The translations under genes were made by a program, and so were the position numbers. This document shows positions 54,607 through 64,000 of a stretch of DNA of 64,000 bases, one piece after another. A model generated the notes under the pieces. It searched no databases, was not told where the DNA came from, and saw only the letters and a list, made by a program, of their open reading frames with translations. Every line of letters starts with the position of its first letter. Positions within the stretch are counted from its first letter, which is position 1. Origin of the DNA: Spirodela intermedia (taxonomy: Eukaryota > Streptophyta > Magnoliopsida > Alismatales > Araceae); contig LR746269.1 of NCBI GenBank assembly GCA_902729315.2, forward strand, positions 2,464,501 to 2,528,500. Reading direction: 5' to 3'.

Positions 54607-57600
54607 GATTTGGACACTTAATTGTTTCTTGCTCCTCCAGATATCAAAATTTGCTTCTTGAAAATATAGAATAACTTGTAATTGATCTTCTTCTACATAC
54701 AATTCAACTTAATCTACATCAGTATATCCATCAATTCACAAATGTTATGACTTGGTAAGTAACAATATATTTCTTTAAATATCATAATATTCGATTTAAT
54801 ACCTACAAGTGATGATACAAGGAGCATATATATATATTAGGCAATGACACTCATAACATATGTTAGATTTAATATAGCCAATGAGAAGTATAATAAATTT
54901 CAATTTATTCATTGATCTAAGTGTTTAGTTTTTGCTTAAAGCTCATTACCATTAGTTGTACTTAGATACTGATTAATTTCTATAGGTGCAGCAATTGGGG
55001 TTTGTATCTTAATTTTCATGCTTCACTTAAGAATTTCAGTTGGCAAACATACATGCCTTTCCTTCATTTGCACCTTTAATACTATTGAAATATGTTAAAT
55101 ATCTCAACTTATTAATTTTGAATTCCTTTGTCAAATTTTATGTTAGTCTATATTTCATGTACATCATCACTTGTAATAATCATATCATTAACATAAATAA
55201 TTATAATCACACATCAACTATGCCTTCCCTTAACAAAAAGAGTATGGTCTACATCAATTGTTGATAAAAGAATCATACCACTAGTTGTTGGGGTTTACCA
55301 CACAATGTCTTGGGAGATTATTTTAGGTCATGTAGTACTTTTCTTAAACAGTGCACCTTCCTTTTAATATCAATATATTGAGGTGGGTGCATGTATACTT
55401 CCTCATCTCAGTCACCATTTAAGAATATTTTTTTATCATTTAGCTTAAGTTCTAAATTTTTTTTACAACTAGTGTCAATAATACATTGACTTATATTTTA
55501 CAATAGGTACATATATTTCATCATAATCAACATCATAAGTTTGGGTGAAACCTTTTGCAATAGATTGATTCTGGTACTTGACATGACCTAATCATTTATA
55601 ATAAATCACATAAATTTAAAATTTATAAAACCATAAAATACTAATTTTTAAAAAAATTAAAATATTTCAACTCAAATAAATTATAATCTGCTAAAATATT
55701 CCAAAAATAGTGAGAAATTTCTAGGTTGATCATAAGGATGTAAGTTAATATTTCGTAAGATTTCATACTATAATTTTATATATATTTTTAGACTAGATGA
55801 TGAAGATAAAATATATTTAAAAATTTACGAAAAGAAAAAAATTAGGTGCGAACATCAGAATGACATCAACACCTTGATGACACATCGAGCAAAAATAGAG
55901 TTCCACCCAATAATTCTTATGTAAATGATTACAGACAATTTAATTGATCAAATGAAGATGTGTAAAAGACAAAATAATCATAATTGAATAAATAAAATTT
56001 TTAAAATTTAAAATCACATAAAATATCACTTATTTAAAGTAAAATTAAGTTTAAAATAGAAAAGATAGAGTTTTGGCCTCAAAATGACTATCGCCAAAAT
56101 TTTATATGTTCGAGAGGATTATTGTGCAATATCTATGGCCTCAAAGACTCTCTTTAAATATAAATAATGTAGGCACAAAGAATCATCTCTAGCAGTTGTC
56201 ACTTAATAGAATAGAAATATGGCAACTTAGAGGTTTTTAACAACTATCTCTTGACAAAAATATGTTAGATAGAGGTGGGACACATCTTAGGGAGTTTTAT
56301 CCTCAAGTTCATGTAGTAAGAGGAGCTTCAAGAGGTGGTGACTTATCTCCCAACAAATTCTCCTCTTTCTAATGATGTCTCGTTCATCAATCAATCAGAG
56401 ATGATTTTCTTGATAGATTTATGATCTTTTTATTTAGAATCATTCGACAATTGGTAATGATGCTCTATGAATCACGTTGATGACATTTTTCATGATGATT
56501 GAGTAATTCTAGTAACTTAATCATTGACTGACACTCTCTAGAAAATTGTGATTTAATCAAATAAAAACATAAATTTTGACTTTGGTGGGATTCAAATCCT
56601 TGTTTTAGTTGCTTGGCTGTGTGTGAGAGAGAATGTGAATTACTCACATACCCTTATTTAGTGACGTCATGGAAATATTTTCTTCTTATAAACTAGAGGT
56701 ATTTTAGGTATTAAAATCATTGAACACCTACCAATGAGCATTAATATAGGTCTAGTTCCACATCAGCTATTTTTTGAATTTAGAGACAAATATATAGTAA
56801 TACTTGTTCCTATGGTTAATATAGTCTTCTCATGTGTGTACAACCACTTCATGTCCCATACTTGATTGGTCATCAGTGATGTAGAAGGGGAGTGACGCAC
56901 ATACCCCAAATTAGTCCTTAGCCACTCGAGCCCCCTACTATTGACTCTACTTGACTATTTTTTCAACCTACTTGCTGGTTCAATTGGCCAATGAGTTCCT
57001 CAATTGTGCTTCTGACTTGTTTTGCAGCCCTAGTTGACTAGTGGGTCCCCCCTTATATGTATATTATTCATTTATTATTATTTATTTCTCTTGATTTTAT
57101 CACAAAAATATGATTATAAAATTTATATAAATTCACATAAAATTACATAATTAGCCAAACATAAAATTACATAATTTGCATAAAATCACATAAAATATGA
57201 CTAGTAATACTTGTTCAATCTTTCCATTAGAGTTCTGTTTGATAGTAAATCTCTATTTTGATTTAATTTTATATTTTCCAACTGGTAAATCCATTAGTTC
57301 TTAAGTGCTACTCTTCTCTAGGGTTCTCATTTCTTCTTCCATTTTGTTTACTCACTTAATGTCCTTTGTTGTAATTATAAATAAATTTAGTAGGGGTGTG
57401 GAAACCATAGATGATAAGAATGAGAAGTATTGAGGGATTTTTTTTGAGTTTTTCACAACTTTATATATATAGTATCTTTGTGAATGAATGATTTTTTTTA
57501 TTAAAATAAAGATATCATTTTTTGAGTTCTAACTACAAGCAACTTTAGAATTTGAAGGCACAAAAATTTGATGAGATGGTGGTTTGAAATTTGGTATTTC

Positions 57601-60600
57601 CTCATTTTTGTCTCTACCTTTTCGATAACTTGCTAACCTCCATTGGCTCAATTTAATTAGTTAGCTTTTCACTAGAATCACAAATGGCATTAGGGTTGTC
57701 AAGGTGTGAACTGGCATTAGGTATCAATATGAAGAAAATCTAATGAGAGATGATTATGAAAAAGATGTCAAGAAGAAGTTGGTAGGGAATAATTAGAGAT
57801 AGTTATATGACCATGAGAACTCTTCCCATTTGTACAACTTTTGCTCAACATTTCCTTGGACATGGAATTGAAAGAGTAATGTGTGAGCAGTTTCTATGAT
57901 ATGTTTTTTTTTTGGTTTGCACACAATTTGTGGTGTAAAGTATAAGTCTAAGATGACTCATAGATGGTATCTTCATCTTCCATAAAATTATGTAGATTTC
58001 ATTCAAATTACTATTTGGCATTATCAAATCATAACATTTTCACACATTTGTGAACTTGATTTTCATCATGTTGCAAAATATTTTATGAGAACTTGTCTCA
58101 ATTTTTTCAAGCATATCCATGTTGAATGGGTGAAATCATCAATACAAAAAAATTGATATCCATCCAGCAAGGTAATATGACTGATCGAGAAGAAACATAA
58201 TATCTATTCATGACCATTAACAATCATTTGCTTTGACTTTAAATTCTAAAAATATGCTAATCAAAATGGAAGGTTATTAAATTGTGATGAACCTTACAAA
58301 AGGAAGGTTTATATGAATAGAAGGGACAAGAAATGCTAGAGATAAGATTAAGTGAGCATTTAGCTTAATAGTTTTTACCTTGTCCTTAGCCTTTGATTGT
58401 TTTCGTTCTACTTCCAAGGCTAATTAAAGTTGAGTGCCCCTCACTTCAGAATTTATAGACTTGGGATTATTCAACAATAATCTTCTCCTTTGTTCACTCA
58501 ACACCTTATAATACACTTGTTCAAGTGACAGAATAGGGTTCAAGTTTACAATTTAACCTCTTAATACTTCAAATTGATTGTTTAGGCCTATAAGAAACTT
58601 GAAGATTCTATATTTTTGGAGATATCTCATATGTCATTTTTTATCTCTATACATGACCAGTCCCCTGTATGAGAAGAATTTAACTCATTTCATAGGCTTT
58701 TGATAACTTGCTAGATTATTATCACCACAAGTGCAAATTCAATAATAGAGCATAAAGTATGCACGAAAATGACACAAATACATTAATACTTATGTGCAAT
58801 ACAATGTTAGGTGATCAGTGGTTGCCCTCTATTTTTATCTTTCAAAATCTGGTATGAATTTAATTTCATAATTCTTTCTTTAATACTTATATACTTGGTT
58901 GTTAATATCCATGGTTGCAGGGGCAAATATGGAAAGTAGAAATGAATTGATGTATTAAGCAAAAGAGGGCATGACATTTGTGGGGACTTTTTGATTTCTC
59001 TCCCCTCTCAACACAAGGTGCAGTTCCTATCTTGAGCTGGCCATCTCATCCCTCCCTTTTTGGTGCCACCTACAAGCTCGATGGACCTCCATCATCTCCT
59101 CCCCCTTCTCACTGATGAGTGACACAACTAGTGGATTCAAGTTGAAAGTCGCTCAAGGTCTTCGCACAAGAAGCCATGGAGCAACCAAGCTGTGAAGACC
59201 ACCCTTGTTGGCACAGCAGGCCAAGGTCCATCAAGCTTTCCACCTGTGTGTGGCGTTGTTTCTCCCCACGGATGTCAGATTAAGAGGGAGTAGTTAGAAG
59301 TTTAGTTAGAAGTTTATTTCTATTTTCATTTTACTTCTCATGTTGTAAGAAAATTCTGATTTCAGTTTAATGTAATTTCTATTTTCATGAGTCCTACGCC
59401 TTTTTCCAGTTCAAAGAATTGATTCTATCAATTCATTGAAGGATCTGATTTAATATGTGGCTTTTGTGATTCATGAAGATTATTGGGCAACATAAATCAG
59501 CATTGGCTGAATTCGTCCTCCTTGATGAAGCATATAGTGAACATCACTACTAGAATTAACAAAGTACTGGAGCAGATGTCATGATTTCAAATCCTCTCTG
59601 AGTTCGACTTAGTTTTTCACTAATTTTCTAATAAAACTAACCTCTAAAAATCAGTTTATAAATGTAAGATTGATGATCTTAATAACAACAATTTTTGATC
59701 AATCAACTTTTTAATGTTGTCCAATAATTTATGATAGTTACTATCCCTATTTGAGTTCATGTTCTGGCTTCGTTGATAGCATCTCACAATGACTAGTTGA
59801 TGGTCATATATTTCTTCTAGCATTTTCCATGTATCATTAGCTATATGTTTGTACAAAATAATGTAAAGAATTTAAGGCCTTATCAAATTCAAAATCCATA
59901 ACATGACTGTTATTTTTATGAAATCAAACTTTATACTTTGGATTTGTAATATTTAATTAATTAGGTAAAACTGCAAATATATTCAATTTTGTCTCAAGAT
60001 CCAATATATAGTTTAGTTGTCACAGCCCATGTTGTAAAATTGTGCTCTATCTATTTTGTGGATGTCATTTGTAGGTTCAAATTAGAAGATGTAGATTCAC
60101 CTCCTATTAAATTTATTTGTAGATGGTGGATAGGAATATAGATGAAGGCATTAGATGAAAAGTATTAATCTATCTTATCTTTCCCTTATTAATTTTTTCT
60201 TGTCTAGTGAATTTCAGCAAGCCACAAGGTTCTACTAGTGGATAGCAACAAGACACACCATACTTCACAACAAACATATTGAGCACACTTGTTTGCAACA
60301 TGTGTTTCATGATCTAATGCTTGGTGATTGATGAAGCTGAACATGATAAAAAACAAGTGCTCTCATGCTTTTTGAAAGGTAACCTTGAGCACAGTGGCAA
60401 GAGACTCTCATGTTAAATGGCAACCTGCCCTAAATATGATAGTTGATGATCTCCTTAATACTAGAGATAAAGATAAAAGAGTATCTTTTAGTGATCCTCG
60501 TAAAATTAAAATAACCTCCAGAAAACCTAGTGTTACTTGTGAAGGGATTGATGTAGATGTAGGAGACAAATCTAATGGCAACATGTAGGATCATCCACAT

Positions 60601-60660
60601 TGGCGGAGTTTGACAATCAAGTTTACCCAAGAAAAGGTTTCAAGAGATGGGAACCAGTCT
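54607..60660 (-). pseudogene. Minus-strand Copia polyprotein remnant, split by an LTR
   Basis: Ordered Copia domains on the minus strand, all with stops or shifts. There is a gag-like stretch (YKHIANDTWKMLEEIYDHQ, 59853-59797). An integrase core (GYQFFCIDDFTHSTWICLKK) lies near 58165-58100. The RT start (EEEMRTLEKSST) lies near 57350, followed by a break at 57207-55580 where an LTR is inserted. RT then resumes with IAKGFTQTYDVDYDE near 55560-55510, the active-site-like IIYVNDMIITSDD (near 55190-55150), and RNase H (GYTDVD near 54725, WRSKKQLS near 54640). A primer-binding-site-like sequence at 60672-60653 and LTR-like sequence beyond it mark the 5' end. The 3' end is cut by the plus-strand LTR at 54606. 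Confidence 0.8.
55580..57207 (-). mobile_element. Solo LTR nested in Copia RT, with 5-bp target duplication
   Basis: A 1,628-bp segment homologous to the reverse complement of 49065-50665 sits inside the RT domain of the minus-strand Copia remnant. RT reads SNGKIEQ up to 57213 and resumes at YQNQSIAKGFTQ below 55580. Both edges carry TACTT (55575-55579 and 57208-57212), the length expected of an LTR-retrotransposon target duplication. No internal region is present, so it is a solo LTR, left by recombination between the two LTRs of a full element. Confidence 0.8.
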
Positions 60661-61280
60661 GATCTAATACCATAAACTGAGACGGATCTCATAACTTAAT
60701 ATGTAGTGAAACCAACCCTAAATGATACCAATAACAAAGTTAACCAAACGTAAGAGTTAATAGCATTCAGTCTTGAGTTCACAAAGCACAAACTTAGGTA
60801 AAGAAAGCAAGATCTGAACCAAGTGAATTGGTAACTTCAACCCTTGAATCTACATAGGGTGCTTGAATCGACAAATAGAGAAAGAATAACATCAAAATAA
60901 GAAAAACTTATAATACTTCATAGAAGCCTTGAGGTTACATGTGGGAACCTTTTTATAAGCCTAAAAAAGAAGTGGGCAACCCCAAAAGTAAATAAACTTT
61001 GAAATAGAATCAACATAGATTTTGATATATTAGAGATAGAAGAAAGAGACTAAAAAAAGAAATAGAAATAAACTTTGTCCAACAAATTAGGTATGACTTA
61101 GTTTTCTTGTACTTTAGTTTGACCCAATAAGGTTTTGGGCCCTCTTTTAATATTATCCTTATTATAACCCAATTTTGAAGTGACTAAGCCTCTAGTTTTG
61201 GGCTTCTACTACTTTTTGGTATTTTGGGTTATATTAAAATGAGTTAATGTATCATATATTGTTGATCTAAATGTGATAAT
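60653..61280 (-). mobile_element. Probable 5' LTR and primer-binding site of the minus-strand Copia
   Basis: On the minus strand, ATGGTATTAGATCAGA (about 60672-60657) resembles the Copia primer-binding site TGGTATCAGAGC. Upstream lies about 0.6 kb with a TATA-like CTTATAAAAAGG (60963-60952) and a T-rich leader, the usual make-up of a Copia LTR. The outer edge is a guess and no partner LTR was found in the window. Confidence 0.55.
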
Positions 61281-62200
61281 TGGGCCAAGTAGGCCATGAT
61301 ACTGCATAATACAATGTATCTCTCCTCAGCTAAGATGACACTTAATAGGATGGTGATGATCCTGATAATTGAACTACCCAAGACCCTATTTCCTTTTGTC
61401 ATATCTAGTACTTATGGTACCATGCCTTCTCTACATCTAGCTATTCATCATTACTAAGCATAAAACAAAGTGAATATAATTTAGCAAAATCCAACTAGGT
61501 CCCTATCAACTAGTATACTGATTGTATCTTGAGTGATTAAAGTTTTTACATGTAAAATATTGAACCATATTGTCAATTTCTTAGCTAAATATAAAAACTG
61601 CACATGTTTGATTACATTACATCTTATATTCCCTTTTTAAAAACATTTCAATAGAATTCCTTGTGGAGCAGCATACAAATATGGCCCCTACCCACTATAG
61701 ATCAATTATAATATTTGATGCATGAAGCCTTACAATAAATATGTAGTAATCATAATATGAATAAATTGATTAGTTTTAGTATATATCTATGCATATATTA
61801 GTTCTATATAATTTATAATAGGATTGGAGAAATGTGCAGGATTTTAGTAGAAAGGGAAGTTAAATCATACTATTATTATAAAAATAAAGACAACTAGAGT
61901 TAATTATTTTGTATTACTTAATTATTTTATTATTAGTTCATTTACTATGGAAATGCATGATTTACTTTAAAAAGAATATTTTTTTAAGTAAAATAAAAAT
62001 TAGCCGTTCAAAACATTAGCAAAAAAAGTAGAAAAAAATTATATATAAAATTTAAAATTATTTCGTTTACTTAAAAAAAATTAGGTAAAAGGCTTTAACC
62101 AGCAGCCCATACGAGCCACACAGACTTGGTGCCTCATCTGTGCCGCACCTTGTCTGAGAGTTTGGGTTTATCAAGCCCGGGCCTTCGCCGAAAGTCCGTT
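61281..62200. other. AT-rich spacer before pKIWI502-like gene
   Basis: Strongly AT-rich with no recognisable gene or repeat. The last 100 bases turn GC-rich and presumably hold the promoter and leader of the gene that starts at 62260. Confidence 0.5.
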
Positions 62201-62259
62201 ACGCTGAGCTCCAGGTACAGCGTAAGCCATTAAACCAGTTGACCGGAACACGCGGAGAA

Positions 62260-62873
62260 ATGGCCGCCGCCGCCGCCGCCGCAGCAGCAGCCCTTTCCTC
62301 CCCCAGTCCTCTCCTCCGGCCTCTCCATGCTTCTCCTCTTCCTAGCCCTTCATCTTCCTTCTCCTTCTCTTCTTCCTTGTCCCGTCCCATGTCCGTGTTC
62401 CCCAGCCTCCGCCGCCTCGCCGTCCCCCGTCTCCGCCGCAGCCTCTCTTCTCTCGCTGTCGTCGCCGCCGTCCGCCAGGACTCAATCACCTGGACGCAGG
62501 CTCCTCTGACGGTCGTCCACCCGGCCGCCGGCGACGGCACGCTGTTCCACGTCAGCATCGACGTCTCCGACAGCCCGGACCTCGCGGGATCCTTCACCGT
62601 CCCCGGGCAGTACCTCCAGCTGCGGGTGCCGGAGGCCCCGAAGCCGGCGTTCCTGGCCATCGCATCGCCGCCGTCGACCGCTTCATCGAAGGGGGTGTTC
62701 GAATTTCTCATCAAGAAAGTGCCGGGCTCTACAGCCGAGCTGCTGTGCGAGATGCGGAGCGGCGATGTTGTGGAGCTCAGCGCGGTCATGGGCAAGGGTT
62801 TCGACGTCGATCAGTTCTCGCCGCCGGAGGCGGTTTCCACCGTGTTCATCTTCGCCACCGGATCTGGGATCAG
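62260..62873 (+). CDS. pKIWI502-like plastid flavin reductase-fold protein, exon 1
   Basis: First exon only; the gene continues past the right edge. ATG 62260 opens a frame of 204 complete codons ending at a splice donor (ATCAG|GTAGGA, 62874). It begins with a poly-Ala run coded by GCC repeats, then a long Ser/Pro/Arg-rich stretch to about residue 60, a plausible plastid transit peptide. After that comes QDSITWTQAPLTVVHPAAGD and a ferredoxin-reductase-like beta barrel (FHVSIDVSD, GSFTVPGQYLQLRVPE, FLIKKVPGSTAELLCEMRSG), closing at FIFATGSGI, the glycine-rich start of the NAD(P)-binding half. This matches plant fruit protein pKIWI502 as I remember it; its reaction is not well established. The remaining reductase half should lie in exons beyond 64000. 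Confidence 0.82.
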
Positions 62874-64000
62874 GTAGGAGATCGTACTCTTGCTTTCCAA
62901 AACTTCATGGAGCCACTTAATTCCCAAGTAGTCCTTGAGAATTAATCAGAAACAATGACGGAGTCTAGCGACGACCGATCGGCTGGAATAGCTGTGCCAA
63001 ACTAGATAATTTCTTATTCGAATACGAAATGTTAGCCAGCGATCAATGGTGCTTCTAAATTTCATCACGGATGTGAAACCTTTTCCCACTGTGGGCTTGA
63101 AATCCTCCATTACCATTACCACCGGTATCTTAATGACCTCTCTCCCATCATTCGTTCATCTATTTGTTTTCATCTTCCTCACTTGTTTATGCTTCTAATG
63201 TAATCAGTTCGTGCCTTCTGCCAAGGAGATGAACGTCAAAATCGATTCTAAGGACAAGATGCAAGGACAAGAGATTGAATGATAACATTTTATAAAGCAA
63301 TCTTCACTCATTTATTGTATTATGTATACATATGGTGACATACATGGAAATTTGGGTACATGGCATTAAGACCATATGCAGTAGGAATGAAGGGGAAAAC
63401 GTACCTGTGGAGATTTTGGAAATAAAATTGACCGCCTGTGGTTGATGGACAGTGACCCTTCTCTTGCTGAGTGACAGCTGTCTGCCCTATTCTCTTTCAG
63501 TGTATTTCCTCCGAACATCAGCCAACTGTCTTAAAGAAAGCATTTGAAAATTCAATGAAGGATGATACAAGCAGTCACCATGCATGATATGGCTGAGTCT
63601 GCTACTGGGGTTCACGTTGTTTGACCTTTTGTTCAAGCTATATGCAGCCTCTGGATAAGAGAAAACTCTCATAAAGCTCTTATTTTAACTATAGTGTTCA
63701 AGATGAAATGCTGCATTCTTATCTTTGAAAGAATATGACTATCCACCCGCATTGTGCTAAAGAAACCTTTCATGTTTGTTATGTGACTCTGTATCTCACC
63801 TTGACATGAATATATATTTTGAGCCAATTTTGTTAGAATTTGTGATGACTTCTCCGCTCAATATTGTCCACTCTAACTTTCACTATCATGATCATCATCA
63901 TCTCCACTATTAGGCATAACAAGAATACACTCTTAATAATTATTCTTTTGAGAAGTTTGATTATATCTCAAGAAGGGCTTTATAACCGTGCATAATGTTT
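62874..64000 (+). other. First intron of the pKIWI502-like gene
   Basis: No sequence that continues the reductase frame (the conserved segment after ATGSGI) appears before the window ends, so this stretch is read as intron. It has no ORF or repeat worth naming. Confidence 0.55.

Noticed and set aside
62239-62259. Upstream in-frame extension of the pKIWI502-like protein
   Set aside because: It would need a non-ATG start; the ATG at 62260 has a GCC-rich context and begins a plausible transit peptide.

Overview
This is nuclear DNA from a flowering plant. The genes are split by GT-AG introns and encode plant proteins: a plastid class I aldolase with a transit peptide, plant-type UAP56 and ORC4, a DTX-type MATE carrier and a pKIWI502-like plastid protein. 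Long AT-rich stretches hold decayed Copia and Gypsy retrotransposons. Several coding exons are GC-rich at third positions (HSP90 last exon, the small basic paralogues, pKIWI502 exon 1), which fits a monocot or an early-diverging angiosperm, but I cannot name the species. All exon coordinates were read by hand from splice signals, reading-frame continuity and remembered family sequence; none is supported by transcript data.

Layout: 1-7288 (-) is the 5' part of a DEG7-type protease gene and runs off the left edge. It is head-to-head with a complete UAP56 RNA helicase gene (8.7-14.4 kb, +; coding 10191-14368) that has a 5'UTR intron and a GC-AG intron. At 14.8-23.5 kb a block of about 3.4 kb is duplicated in tandem. 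Each copy carries one intact single-exon gene for a small arginine-rich protein (15092-15529 and 20414-20857), and Copia reverse-transcriptase debris lies between the copies. At 26051-30363 (+) is a plastid fructose-bisphosphate aldolase gene. It is tail-to-tail with a 16-exon ORC4 gene (31293-38849, -) that contains a good U12-type intron. ORC4 is head-to-head with a cytosolic HSP90 gene (39344-42180, +), whose promoter has a near-perfect heat-shock element and a TATA box. At 44737-47884 (+) is a MATE transporter. At 48-61 kb is a nested retrotransposon graveyard: a Copia LTR pair, a Gypsy LTR plus gag, and a minus-strand Copia whose RT domain is split by a 1.63-kb LTR with a 5-bp target duplication. 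The first exon of a pKIWI502-like gene starts at 62260 and continues off the right edge.

The genes do not form a pathway; they are housekeeping neighbours (protein quality control, mRNA export, Calvin cycle, DNA replication, chaperone, efflux). I found no new multi-gene system. The observations most worth following are the two unusual introns (U12 in ORC4, GC-AG in UAP56), the recent duplication of an orphan gene with copy-specific minisatellite growth, the LTR insertion scar inside a Copia RT, the ~199-bp tandem repeat in a DEG7 intron, and the shared ORC4/HSP90 promoter.
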